Shown here: positions 16,197 to 24,632 of the stretch, in pieces
Numbering within the stretch: the stretch's first letter is position 1
Layout: each line of letters opens with the position of its first letter
Assembly: GCA_016290775.1 (NCBI GenBank)
Contig: JAEEVF010000017.1
Coordinates: 1 to 38,331 of the forward strand
Source: Acetatifactor sp.
GTDB lineage: Bacteria > Bacillota > Clostridia > Lachnospirales > Lachnospiraceae
Direction of reading: 5' to 3'
DNA length: 38,331 bases
Made by a program: the position numbers and the translations under genes
Notes under the pieces: generated by a model
What the model was told of the DNA's origin: nothing
What the model saw: the letters and a program-made list of their open reading frames with translations, nothing else
Database searches by the model: none

Positions 16197-16787
16197 TTAT
16201 ACCAGCGACTTTCCGTTGTCGCTCATGAGCATGCGGCTGGTCTGCGGAACCTTAAGAAGAGCAAACGTTCCGATCACGGTGAAGATCAGCTCGGGCAGCA
16301 TGTATGCGCCGTTGTAGAGCAGGCTGTAGACGTAAAAGTTCTCGGTCGAGAAATTTCCCCACAGTGCGCCGACGCTTTTCCAGATGATGATGCCACTTAA
16401 GAAGTGCATCAAAAAGCGAAGGAACAGAGCAAGCGCGGTGCCGGAAAGCCAACCGGCCAGCTTTTTCTCGCGGAAGATGCCTGCGATGCCAAGCACGCCG
16501 TAGGCGAGAAGATAGTCCAGCAAAATGCAGGCAATGAGCATGCCAGGCGTAAGACCCCATCCAAAGATGCCGTCCAAAATGCCTTGCCCGAACTGGATCA
16601 GGGAGAACAAAAAGGACACGACAAAGCCCATTTTAATGCCTCTGCGGATCGAAAACAGCGTGATCGGCAGCATGGCAAGGAGGGTGACGGAGCCGCCCCA
16701 GGGCAGCTTGATGATGCGGATGAAACTGAGAACGGTGGCGAGGGCCAGCATGATCGCGCCCTCTACAAGTACTTTGGTGTTTTTCAT
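16197..16787 (-). CDS. thiT: Thiamine ECF transporter substrate-binding subunit ThiT
   Basis: A 196-residue, very hydrophobic protein with about six membrane helices. It starts MKNTKVLVEGAIMLALATVL, as is typical for ThiT, and carries the polar-aromatic GQGILDGIFGWGLTPGM loop and a late YNGAYMLPE helix segment that are characteristic of the thiamine-binding S component. The start ATG (16787-16785) is eight bases after AGGAGG. A TPP riboswitch lies directly upstream, confirming the assignment from context. It would bind thiamine outside the cell and dock on the shared EcfAA'T energy module, which is not in this window. Confidence 0.94.
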   Translation of the reverse strand: MKNTKVLVEGAIMLALATVLSFIRIIKLPWGGSVTLLAMLPITLFSIRRGIKMGFVVSFLFSLIQFGQGILDGIFGWGLTPGMLIACILLDYLLAYGVLGIAGIFREKKLAGWLSGTALALFLRFLMHFLSGIIIWKSVGALWGNFSTENFYVYSLLYNGAYMLPELIFTVIGTFALLKVPQTSRMLMSDNGKSLV

Positions 16788-16816
16788 AAAAAAATCCTCC
16801 TAGGTTACCAGGAGGA
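16788..16816 (-). terminator. Riboswitch expression platform: hairpin containing the thiT ribosome binding site plus T-run
   Basis: On the minus strand TCCTCCT (16816-16810) pairs with AGGAGGA (16801-16795) around an eight-base loop, and seven T (16794-16788) lead directly into the ATG. The 3' arm is the Shine-Dalgarno itself. The same fold could therefore end transcription (stem plus T-run) or block translation (SD paired). Confidence 0.75.
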
Positions 16817-16904
16817 ATCACGTCTTGCCTTTGCATTTACTCGCCGCGCGAACCCTTGTTACACAAGGTTTTATCTCTCCGCGCCGTAAGCATATTTGCT
16901 TGGC

Positions 16905-16995
16905 TCTTGCTTCCTTCCGCCGGTATTATCCGGTTCAAGTAATGAGGGTCTGAAAGGATCCCCTTTCATCTCAGCGACGTGCTCCCCTAGCGTAT
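16905..16995 (-). promoter_or_regulatory. TPP (thiamine pyrophosphate) riboswitch aptamer
   Basis: Read on the minus strand, the conserved thi-box elements occur in order: CTAGGGGAGC (P1/P2 side), GCTGAGATGA, a variable P3 stem (AAAGGGGATCCTTT), GACCCT, TTGAACCGGATAATACCGGC and GGAAGGAAGC. These are the sequence hallmarks of the TPP aptamer. It lies between the thiT promoter and the SD-containing hairpin and would shut off thiT when TPP is plentiful. Confidence 0.96.
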
Positions 16996-17003
16996 TTTAT
17001 TAT

Positions 17004-17021
17004 GTGGCAGGCGCCTGCCAC
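17004..17021. repeat. Perfect 18-bp palindrome at the thiT transcription start
   Basis: GTGGCAGGCGCCTGCCAC is fully self-complementary. It occupies approximately positions +1 to +18 of the predicted thiT transcript, before the riboswitch. It could be an operator, a 5' RNA hairpin or a copy of a dispersed palindrome. Confidence 0.75.
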
Positions 17022-17028
17022 GTCTATG

Positions 17029-17057
17029 AATATACTGATGTTTTGTGACTTTGTCAA
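17029..17057 (-). promoter_or_regulatory. Sigma-A promoter of thiT
   Basis: On the minus strand a perfect TTGACA (17057-17052), a 17-base spacer and TATATT (17034-17029). Start of transcription near 17022, giving a leader of about 235 bases that holds the palindrome, TPP aptamer and expression platform. Confidence 0.88.
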
Positions 17058-17152
17058 GCCCTTTTTTGCATCGTGCGAATTTGGTCTTTTTTCCTGCCGC
17101 GGGATTTGGTACAATGAAAACGATAGACAATGTTAAAAAGCGGAGAAGCATT

Positions 17153-19945
17153 ATGGAAAAAGAGCATCGCGTGATCGGAATCTTGGCTCACGTGGACGCA
17201 GGGAAAACGACCCTGGCGGAGGCCATATTATATACAACCGGAGTACTTAGGGAGGCGGGCCGCGTGGACCATCAGGACGCCTTCCTGGATCACTATGCCA
17301 TCGAGCGGCAAAGGGGCATCACGGTCTTTTCTAAGCAGGCCTTGTTTTCCTGGAAGGCTGAGGGAGCGGAGGAGCTTGATTTTACGCTATTGGATACGCC
17401 GGGACACGTGGACTTTTCAGCGGAGATGGAAAGGACCTTGCAGGTGCTGGACAATGCCGTTTTGGTGATCAGCGGCGCAGATGGGGTGCAGGGCCACACG
17501 AGGACCTTGTGGAGCCTGTTAAGGCGCTACGAGATCCCCACGTTTTTGTTCGTGAATAAGATGGATCAGGAGGGTACGGATCCTGTGCGCCTGCTCTCAC
17601 AATTGCAGGATAAACTGGATGAAGCGTGCATATGCTTTTCCGATCCTGATCCCGCTTCTGATCCGGGCTTGGCAAAAGAAGCTTTTTATGAAAGCCTGTC
17701 CCTGTGTGATGAACAGCTGATGGAGGAATACCTGGAGACGGGGAACATCTGCGACGAGAGCATTGCGCAGGCCGTCGCTGAAAGAAAAATATTCCCCACC
17801 TTCTTTGGCTCAGCCCTTCGCCTGTATGGCGTAAAGGAGCTGCTCGACGGTCTGGTAAAGTATGGCTTGCCTTTGGTATATCCCGCCGAATTCGGCGCAA
17901 GGGTGTTCAAGATCAGCAGGGATAAGCAGGGGAACCGCCTGACGCATCTGAAGGTGACGGGCGGCGTACTTCGCGCCAAGCAGGTGATCGACGGTGAGGA
18001 TAAAGCTGACCAGCTGCGCCTTTACAATGGCCAGGCGCATCAGATCCTTCAGGAAGTGCCTGCGGGGCGGGTATGTGCCGTGACGGGGCTTTCTTCGTCG
18101 CACGTTGGACAGGGCTTTGGAATAGAGAGGGGGAACGTCCGTCCGAGCTTGGAGCCGGTCTTGACTTATGGGCTTCGCCTTCCGGAAGGCTATGATCCCG
18201 TTGTCGCTTTAGGGCAGCTTCGCAAGATCGAGGAGGAGGACCCGATGCTCCGCGTGACCTGGCAGGAGGCGGCACAAAGAATCCATGTCTCCGTGATGGG
18301 CGAGGTGCAGGCGGAGATCCTGCAAACCGTCCTGCAGGAGCGCTATGGACTTACGGCGAAGCTCGAAAACGGAAGCATCGTCTACAAGGAGACGCTTGCA
18401 GAGCCTGTCATAGGCGTTGGACATTACGAACCGCTGCGGCACTATGCGGAGGTGCAGCTTTTGCTTGCGCCTGCTGAGCGTGGGAGCGGCCTGACGTTCG
18501 AGTCGCTCGTCAGCGAGGATGACCTCGACAAGAACTGGCAAAGGCTCATCCTGACACACCTGATGGAGCAAACGCATCCCGGCGTCCTTTTGGGCGGGGA
18601 GGTGACGGACCTGCATATCAGCATTTTGGACGGACGGGCACATATTAAGCATACGGAGGGCGGGGATTTTCGCCAGGCGACCTATCGGGCCGTTCGCCAG
18701 GGCCTTCGAAACGGACGATCGATCCTGCTCGAACCCATATACGAATTCACCTTAGAGGTGCCAACGGAGTGCCTTGGAAGGGCCATGACGGATTTGTCCG
18801 CCATGCAAGGAAAGTTTGACGCGCCCGTCATTCAAGGGGAGAGTGCGACACTTCTTGGAACCGTTCCAGCCGCATGCTTTGCGGGATATCAAAGAGAGAT
18901 GATCGCCTATACCAAGGGCATGGGAAAGCTCTCTTACGTGTTAAAGGGCTTTGAGCCGTGCCATAACACCGAGGAGGTGCTCAAGGCGCATCCATATGAT
19001 CCCGATGCGGATTTAGAGCACCCTACTTTTTCCGTGTTCTGTTCTCACGGTGCGGGCACGCCGGTGCCGTGGGATCAGGTGTACGGATGGGCGCATTTGC
19101 CGCTAAAGACGGAATATCTCGAAGCGGCCAAAAGCCTGCAGGAAAAGGGGACGGGCGCGAAAGAAGAGGATCTTAAGGGCCTTGCGCAGAGTGCGCCCGT
19201 CATTACGACCGGCAGAAGCACCTCGGCCATGCCTCGTCAGATCAGCACGGAGGAGATTGATGCCATATTCGCGCAGGGAAGCAAAAATCAAAACCGCAAG
19301 GGAAACGACCTGCAGGGCTATCGCCGATATCACCGGGGCGCACGCAGGGTGGAAGCACCTGGCAGCAGGACAACTTCAGGCGCCGGGGCAACATCAGGCG
19401 GTGGGACATCTTCAAACGCCGCAACGCAAGACCCCGGAGCAACATCAGCAGCCTCCGCGTCAGGCACCCCCAAGGTTAAACCCTCAAAACCCCCCAAGAT
19501 ATTAGAAACCTGCATGCTGGTGGACGGATATAATATCATTCACGCATGGCCGGAGCTTAGAGATCTCATGCAGGTGAACATGGGAAGCGCAAGAGACCGG
19601 CTCATCCGTGAGATGAGTGATTACCAGGGCTATGTGGGCGGCATTTTGATCCTTGTGTTTGACGCATATAAGGTCAAAGGAAACCCCGAAACGGTGGAAA
19701 GTGCCGGTAATATCTTCGTGGTCTACACCAAGGAAGCTGAGACGGCGGATCGATATATCGAAAGGACCGTGCATCAGATGGCTTCGAAGTATCGGATCAC
19801 GGTGGCAACCTCCGACGGACTCGAGCAGATGATCATCTGGGGAGACGGGGCATCGCGTATGTCCGCGACAGGCCTAAAGGCCGATCTGGAGCAACAAAAA
19901 AAGCTCGCAAGGGAAGCCTACGGCATAACGGAACACTTCTCGTAA
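17153..19945 (+). CDS. EF-G/TetM-like translational GTPase fused to a Rae1/YacP-like NYN ribonuclease
   Basis: About 930 residues from ATG 17153 (weak site GGAGA; a TACAAT -10-like box at 17110). The N-terminal part follows EF-G/TetM: G1 AHVDAGKTT (K18), G2 RGITVFS, G3 DTPGHVDF (D81), G4 NKMD (N135), then EF-G-like domains II-V to about residue 690. A Gly/Ser/Thr/Ala-rich linker (about 735-784) leads to a C-terminal NYN domain (about 786-930) with LVDGYNIIHAW, LVFDAYKVKG, TADRYIERTVHQMA and VATSDGLEQ, matching YacP/Rae1, the Bacillus endonuclease that cuts mRNA in the ribosomal A site. TetM-like genes of Lachnospiraceae are often annotated as tetracycline resistance; nothing here shows resistance. 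A ribosome-rescue or surveillance role is inference. Confidence 0.88.
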   Translation: MEKEHRVIGILAHVDAGKTTLAEAILYTTGVLREAGRVDHQDAFLDHYAIERQRGITVFSKQALFSWKAEGAEELDFTLLDTPGHVDFSAEMERTLQVLDNAVLVISGADGVQGHTRTLWSLLRRYEIPTFLFVNKMDQEGTDPVRLLSQLQDKLDEACICFSDPDPASDPGLAKEAFYESLSLCDEQLMEEYLETGNICDESIAQAVAERKIFPTFFGSALRLYGVKELLDGLVKYGLPLVYPAEFGARVFKISRDKQGNRLTHLKVTGGVLRAKQVIDGEDKADQLRLYNGQAHQILQEVPAGRVCAVTGLSSSHVGQGFGIERGNVRPSLEPVLTYGLRLPEGYDPVVALGQLRKIEEEDPMLRVTWQEAAQRIHVSVMGEVQAEILQTVLQERYGLTAKLENGSIVYKETLAEPVIGVGHYEPLRHYAEVQLLLAPAERGSGLTFESLVSEDDLDKNWQRLILTHLMEQTHPGVLLGGEVTDLHISILDGRAHIKHTEGGDFRQATYRAVRQGLRNGRSILLEPIYEFTLEVPTECLGRAMTDLSAMQGKFDAPVIQGESATLLGTVPAACFAGYQREMIAYTKGMGKLSYVLKGFEPCHNTEEVLKAHPYDPDADLEHPTFSVFCSHGAGTPVPWDQVYGWAHLPLKTEYLEAAKSLQEKGTGAKEEDLKGLAQSAPVITTGRSTSAMPRQISTEEIDAIFAQGSKNQNRKGNDLQGYRRYHRGARRVEAPGSRTTSGAGATSGGGTSSNAATQDPGATSAASASGTPKVKPSKPPKILETCMLVDGYNIIHAWPELRDLMQVNMGSARDRLIREMSDYQGYVGGILILVFDAYKVKGNPETVESAGNIFVVYTKEAETADRYIERTVHQMASKYRITVATSDGLEQMIIWGDGASRMSATGLKADLEQQKKLAREAYGITEHFS

Positions 19946-19983
19946 CTTGACAATTTACGACAAATCCAAGGCAAGATAATTAC

Positions 19984-20012
19984 TTGCAAAGAAAGGCTAA
20001 AAAATATACAAT
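19984..20012 (+). promoter_or_regulatory. Probable sigma-A promoter of the glycosidase cluster
   Basis: TTGCAA (19984-19989), a 17-base spacer and TACAAT (20007-20012). A TTGACA at 19947-19952 lies too far from any -10 at normal spacing. Start of transcription near 20019, about 46 bases before the GH3 ATG. Confidence 0.6.
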
Positions 20013-20064
20013 GATAATAGTATGGGGTTAGTGTTTTTGCCCATGGGGAAATGGAGGAGCGGAC

Positions 20065-22188
20065 ATGGAAATTTGGAAAAACAAAGCGAAGGTGGAAGAG
20101 TATCGCGAGCGTGCAAAAGCGCTGGTTTCGCAGATGACTTTGGAAGAAAAGGTAGGGCAGACCCTAAACTGGGCGCCAGCCGTGGAACGTCTTGGGATCA
20201 AGGCATACAATTGGTGGAATGAGGCGCTGCACGGCGTGGCCCGCGCTGGCGTTGCAACCGTGTTCCCGCAGTCCATCGGCCTCGCGGCAACCTTTGACGA
20301 GGACCTTTTGGAGGAAGTGGCAACGGCCATCTCCACAGAGGGACGCGCAAAGTTCAACGCGGCGCAGGAATATGATGACACTGACATATACAAAGGCCTG
20401 ACCTTCTGGTCGCCCAACGTGAATATCTTCCGTGATCCCCGCTGGGGCCGCGGCCATGAGACCTTCGGAGAGGATCCGTACCTGACCTCTCGCCTTGGCG
20501 TGCGCTTCATCGAGGGCCTTCAGGGACATGATGAGAATTACTTAAAGGCAGCGGCTTGCGCAAAGCATTTCGCTGTGCACAGCGGCCCTGAGGACATCCG
20601 CCACAGCTTCAATGCCATCGCGACCAAGCAGGATATGGCTGAGACCTATCTTCCCGCCTTCAAGGCTTGCGTGCAGGAGGCCGGCGTCGAGGCCGTGATG
20701 GGCGCTTACAACCGTACCAACGGTGAGCCCTGCTGCGGCAGCAAGACCCTGCTTTTGGACACCCTTCGTGACGAATGGGGCTTTAAGGGCCATGTGACCA
20801 GCGACTGCTGGGCCATCAAGGATTTTCATGAGGGGCACCACGTGACGGATACGCCCGTGGAATCCGTTGCAATGGCAATGAACAATGGCTGTGACCTGAA
20901 CTGCGGCAACCTGTTCCATTTCCTGAAGCAGGCCGTGGAGGAAGGTCTGGTTTCCGAGAGCCGCCTCGACGAAGCGCTGGTAAACCTTTTCACCACCCGC
21001 ATGAAGCTTGGCGTGTTTGACGAAAAGGGCAAGAACCCGTTTGACAAGATCGGATATGCAGAGGTCGACACGAAGGAGAATCGCGCGCTGAACCAGAAGG
21101 TGGCAGAAAAGTGCGTGGTCCTTCTGAAGAATGAAAATGGCCTTCTTCCGCTGGACAAGAAGGCGCTGAAGACCGTCGGCGTGATCGGCCCTAATGCCAA
21201 TAACAGAAGGGCTTTGGTGGGTAACTATGAAGGTACCGCTTCCCGTTACTGGACCATTCTCGAAGGCATCCAGGAGTATCTCGGCGACGACGTTCGCGTG
21301 CTTGCGAGCGAGGGCTGCCATCTTTGCCACAAGAAGGCACAGGGCCTTGGCCAGGAGGACGATCGCATCTCCGAGGTGAAGGCAGTCTGCGCGAACAGCG
21401 ACGTGATTATCGCCTGCCTTGGTCTGGACTCCGGCCTCGAAGGCGAAGAGGGTGATCAGGGTAATGAATATGCTTCCGGAGACAAGCCGAATCTGGAGCT
21501 TCCGGGTCTGCAGCAGCATGTGCTCGAGACCATCTGCTCCTTTGGAAAGCCCGTTGTATTGGTGCTGCTTTCCGGTTCTGCGCTGGCAGTGAACTGGGCA
21601 GATCAGAACGTGCCCGCGATCCTGCAGGGCTGGTATCCCGGCGCGCAGGGCGGCCTTGCCATCGCAAACATCCTCTTTGGTGAGAAGAACCCTGAGGGCA
21701 AGCTTCCCGTGACCTTCTACAAGTCCACGGACGAGCTTCCTGAATTCACGGATTATTCCATGAAGGGCAGGACCTATCGCTACATGCAAAGCGATGCATT
21801 ATATCCTTTCGGCTACGGCCTGTCCTACACGGATTTTGAATATTCGAACGTAGACGCTAGCGCAAATGCGGACGGTGCAGTCGTGAACGCGACCGTCAAG
21901 AATACAGGCAAGATGGCAGGTGGCGAGACCATGCAGGTTTATGTGAAGGTTTGCAAGGACGGCGCTCCGAATTACCAGTTAAAGGGTATCCAGAAGCTCT
22001 TCCTCGCACCTGGCGAGAGCAAGGATGTTTCCATCAGGCTCCCGAAGGAAGCGCTTGGCGTATTTGATGAAAACGGCGAGCTAAAGATCGGCGGCAAGAC
22101 CGTGATCTATGTGGGCGGCCAGGCACCGGACGCAAGAAGCGAAAAGCTGACCGGCAAGAAGGTTTCTGCATTTGAATTTATGATCTAG
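20065..22188 (+). CDS. GH3 glycoside hydrolase, probable beta-xylosidase/beta-glucosidase
   Basis: A 707-residue protein, ATG 20065 after a GGAGGAG site. No signal peptide, so cytoplasmic. The N-terminal TIM-barrel has WNEALHGVA, the FSPN-like segment FWSPNVNIFRDPRWGRG, the ETFGEDPYLT motif, KHFAVHSGPE, VMGAYNRTNGEPCC and the nucleophile D247 in VTSDCWAI. The second alpha/beta sandwich (ILLL-type region KCVVLLKNENGLLPL onward) carries the acid/base region with EGEEGDQGNEYASGDK. A fibronectin-III-like C-terminal domain starts near residue 600. The AYNRTNGEPCC and SDCWAI motifs resemble bacterial and plant-type GH3 beta-xylosidases more than simple cellobiases. The GH67 gene downstream supports action on xylo-oligosaccharides. 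Confidence 0.93.
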   Translation: MEIWKNKAKVEEYRERAKALVSQMTLEEKVGQTLNWAPAVERLGIKAYNWWNEALHGVARAGVATVFPQSIGLAATFDEDLLEEVATAISTEGRAKFNAAQEYDDTDIYKGLTFWSPNVNIFRDPRWGRGHETFGEDPYLTSRLGVRFIEGLQGHDENYLKAAACAKHFAVHSGPEDIRHSFNAIATKQDMAETYLPAFKACVQEAGVEAVMGAYNRTNGEPCCGSKTLLLDTLRDEWGFKGHVTSDCWAIKDFHEGHHVTDTPVESVAMAMNNGCDLNCGNLFHFLKQAVEEGLVSESRLDEALVNLFTTRMKLGVFDEKGKNPFDKIGYAEVDTKENRALNQKVAEKCVVLLKNENGLLPLDKKALKTVGVIGPNANNRRALVGNYEGTASRYWTILEGIQEYLGDDVRVLASEGCHLCHKKAQGLGQEDDRISEVKAVCANSDVIIACLGLDSGLEGEEGDQGNEYASGDKPNLELPGLQQHVLETICSFGKPVVLVLLSGSALAVNWADQNVPAILQGWYPGAQGGLAIANILFGEKNPEGKLPVTFYKSTDELPEFTDYSMKGRTYRYMQSDALYPFGYGLSYTDFEYSNVDASANADGAVVNATVKNTGKMAGGETMQVYVKVCKDGAPNYQLKGIQKLFLAPGESKDVSIRLPKEALGVFDENGELKIGGKTVIYVGGQAPDARSEKLTGKKVSAFEFMI

Positions 22189-22245
22189 TACGGCGCAGAC
22201 GAAGGCGCGATCAAAGAAAAGGAAGTTAGGAGAGAGAAAGCACTC

Positions 22246-24396
22246 ATGGCGAATGTAACGGAAAACGGTTGGGAGCAGCTTTGGCTGCGCTACGACAAGA
22301 AGGTGGATGCCGGGAATGGAAAGTATTTTGAGGCGGCGCCTCAGCTTGTGGGCTTTGACCCGGAAAATTGCGTGGTAAGGAGTGCTCTCTTGGAGCTTTC
22401 GCGCGGCGTTTGCGGCATGCTGGGGATGCAGATGAAGGCAGGCGACATTGCTAAGGCGGTAGCAGGCGCTGACCAGGCGAGCAACGGCACCGCGGCGGCA
22501 GGCGCTGACCAGGCAGGCAACAGCGCTACGGGTGCCTCGGCAGCAGGCGAGCAAGGAAAGACAAGTGGCTCGCAGGCAGGCCTCGTCCTCAAGAAAGTCC
22601 CCGAGGGGACGCTCACGGAGAGCGGCAAAGCCCTCAAGGCGCAGGGCTACGCGCTCTGCGAAAATGACGGAAGGCTTGAGATTACCGCCGCAGACGAAAA
22701 CGGCCTGCTCTATGGCATCTTCCATCTCCTTCGCGTGATCTCTTGCGAGAAGAGCCTTTCCGGGAGTAACGTGACTTGCAATCCGGACAATCCTCTCCGC
22801 ATGTTCAACCACTGGGACAACATGGACGGAAGCATTGAGAGAGGATATTCCGGAAGGTCCTTTTTCTTTGAAAATGACGACATTGTCATAAATGAGAGAA
22901 CCAAAGATTACGCGCGTCTGATGGCCAGCATCGGCATCAACGGCGTAGTCATCAACAACGTGAACGTAAAGCAGGCAGCCACCTGGCTGATCACGGACCG
23001 CTTCTTCGAAAAGGTGGTTCAGCTTTCAAAAATCTTTGCGGAATATGGCATCAAGTTTTTCCTTAGCCTGAATTATGCCGCAACGATCGAGCTTGGCGGC
23101 ATCGACAGCGCGGATCCTTTTGACGAGCGCGTGATTGCGTGGTGGAAGGCGAAGATGCAGGAGTGTTTTGCGAAGATCCCGAACCTTGGCGGTTTCCTTG
23201 TGAAGGCCGATTCCGAGGGGCGTCCCGGACCGTTTACCTATGGCAGGACGCAGGCGGATGGCGCGAACATGCTTGCGGATGCGGTGGCGCCTTATGGCGG
23301 CATCATCATCTGGAGATGTTTTGTTTATAACTGCAGGCAGGACTGGCGTGACCGCAAGACGGACCGCGCCCGTGCAGGCTATGATAACTTCATCGGCATG
23401 GACGGGGACTACCGCGAGAACGTGATCCTGCAGATCAAGAACGGCCCCATGGATTTCCAGATCCGCGAGCCGATCTCACCCCTGCTTGGCGGCCTGAAAA
23501 AGACAAACCAGATGCTGGAAGTGCAGGTGGCGCAGGAATATACCGGACATCAGATCGACGTATGTTACCTGATCCCGATGTTCAAGGAGGTGCTGGATTT
23601 CCACACCTATTGCAAGCCTGGCGCAGACACGGTGGCGGACGTGATCAGCGGACGCACCATGGGCAACAAGAATACGGGCATCGCCGCAGTCATCAACACC
23701 GGAAATGATGTCAACTGGACCGGCAATTACCTTGCGGCGGCGAACCTTTACGGCTTTGGCCGTCTGGCATTTAACACCGAGCTTTCCGCGGAGGAGATCC
23801 TGGATGAGTGGATACCGATGCAGTTTTCGACGGACGCGGAGGTGCTCCGCGTGGTGAAGGGGATCCTTCTTCCTTCGCGCGCAACCTATGAGAAGTATAC
23901 GAGTCCGCTTGGCATTGGCTGGATGGTGACGCCGCATGATCACTATGGCTGCAGCGTTGACGGCTATGAATATGACAGGTGGGGCACGTATCACAGGGCT
24001 GACCACCTTGGCATGGGCGTGGACCGCACGGATGCGGGCACTGGCTATGCGCAGCAATATAATGAGCCTAATGCATCCATGTACAATTCGCTGGAGACTT
24101 GCCCGGAGGAGCTTTTGTTGTTCTTCCATCACGTGCCGTATGCTCATGTCCTTAAGAGCGGGAAGACGCTGATCCAGCACATCTACGACAGCCACTTTGA
24201 AGGATATAAAGAGGCAGAAGCCTTTGCGGCAGCCTGGGACGGGCTTCAGGGGAAGGTTGAGGAGCGCGTTTTCGATAACGTGAAGGAGCGCTTTGGAAGG
24301 CAACTTTACAATGCCCGCGAGTGGAGAGACCAGGTGAATTCTTACTTCTACCGCAAGAGCGGGATAGAGGATGAGAAGGGGAGAGAGATTTACTAG
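22246..24396 (+). CDS. Alpha-glucuronidase, GH67
   Basis: A 716-residue protein, ATG 22246 with AGGAGAG somewhat far upstream. No signal peptide; family enzymes of this type are cytoplasmic. It removes 4-O-methyl-glucuronic acid from the non-reducing end of aldouronic acids derived from glucuronoxylan. Visible family motifs: GFLVKADSEGRPGPFTYGRT with K320 and acid E324, GGIIIWRCFVYN, and KNGPMDFQIREPISPL with E408; D380 lies 28 residues before E408, the spacing of the two inverting-mechanism carboxylates in known GH67 enzymes. Residues about 70-115 are an Ala/Gly/Ser insert with 36-bp repeats in the N-terminal domain. It follows the GH3 gene by 57 bases and is likely in the same transcript. 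Confidence 0.93.
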   Translation: MANVTENGWEQLWLRYDKKVDAGNGKYFEAAPQLVGFDPENCVVRSALLELSRGVCGMLGMQMKAGDIAKAVAGADQASNGTAAAGADQAGNSATGASAAGEQGKTSGSQAGLVLKKVPEGTLTESGKALKAQGYALCENDGRLEITAADENGLLYGIFHLLRVISCEKSLSGSNVTCNPDNPLRMFNHWDNMDGSIERGYSGRSFFFENDDIVINERTKDYARLMASIGINGVVINNVNVKQAATWLITDRFFEKVVQLSKIFAEYGIKFFLSLNYAATIELGGIDSADPFDERVIAWWKAKMQECFAKIPNLGGFLVKADSEGRPGPFTYGRTQADGANMLADAVAPYGGIIIWRCFVYNCRQDWRDRKTDRARAGYDNFIGMDGDYRENVILQIKNGPMDFQIREPISPLLGGLKKTNQMLEVQVAQEYTGHQIDVCYLIPMFKEVLDFHTYCKPGADTVADVISGRTMGNKNTGIAAVINTGNDVNWTGNYLAAANLYGFGRLAFNTELSAEEILDEWIPMQFSTDAEVLRVVKGILLPSRATYEKYTSPLGIGWMVTPHDHYGCSVDGYEYDRWGTYHRADHLGMGVDRTDAGTGYAQQYNEPNASMYNSLETCPEELLLFFHHVPYAHVLKSGKTLIQHIYDSHFEGYKEAEAFAAAWDGLQGKVEERVFDNVKERFGRQLYNAREWRDQVNSYFYRKSGIEDEKGREIY
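22462..22533 (+). repeat. 36-bp in-frame tandem repeat inside the GH67 gene
   Basis: GCAGGCGCTGACCAGGC occurs at 22462 and again at 22498, exactly 36 bases apart, followed by related sequence. The units encode AGADQASNGTAA and AGADQAGNSATG. It expands a loop of the N-terminal domain and is unlike the conserved sequence on both sides. Confidence 0.88.
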
Positions 24397-24423
24397 CTTC
24401 AGAAGAGCTTGCCAACTCGGGTT

Positions 24424-24476
24424 GTTCAGGTAAGTCTTTCTGGTAGGCTTTTCAACCCAGAAAGACTTACCTGAAC
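24424..24476. repeat. Long hairpin 1 in the GH67-GH2 spacer
   Basis: Perfect 20-base arms: GTTCAGGTAAGTCTTTCTGG (24424-24443) and its reverse complement (24457-24476), with a 13-base loop. Not followed by a T-run, so not a typical terminator, though a hairpin this stable right after a stop codon could protect or end the upstream transcript. Confidence 0.9.
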
Positions 24477-24570
24477 AGCCCTCGAGCCGCCGGCTGCTGC
24501 AGGTGAGAAGGGGACTGGAGTCCTCGGAATGTGCAGGGAAGCTGCGAAGGGGTAGATGGCGGAGAAGCTC

Positions 24571-24632
24571 GTGTCGTTCGGGAAAGCCTTTCCGCTAACC
24601 ATTCGACCCGAAAAGGCTTTCCCAATCGACAC
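24571..24632. repeat. Long hairpin 2 in the GH67-GH2 spacer
   Basis: GTGTCG (24571-24576) pairs with CGACAC (24627-24632), and, after a small mismatch, GGGAAAGCCTTT pairs with its complement in AAAGGCTTTCCC near 24612-24623. The loop holds AACCATTCG. Its arm motif GGAAAGCCTTTCC recalls the AGAAAGACTT arm of hairpin 1, so the two may be diverged members of one family. Confidence 0.85.

Noticed and set aside
17153..19945. Tetracycline resistance (ribosomal protection) gene
   Set aside because: The resemblance is to the TetM-like family in general; the NYN fusion and lack of mobile-element context argue for a housekeeping translation factor. Resistance cannot be inferred.
19947..19980. TTGACA (19947) with GATAAT (19975) as promoter of the GH3 gene
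   Set aside because: The spacer is 22 bases; the TTGCAA-17-TACAAT pair downstream is better.
20542..21789. Long antisense frame opposite the GH3 gene
   Set aside because: Shadow of a well-supported gene; similar ones lie opposite AddA (15034-16158) and GH2 (24777-27656). None has domain-like sequence.
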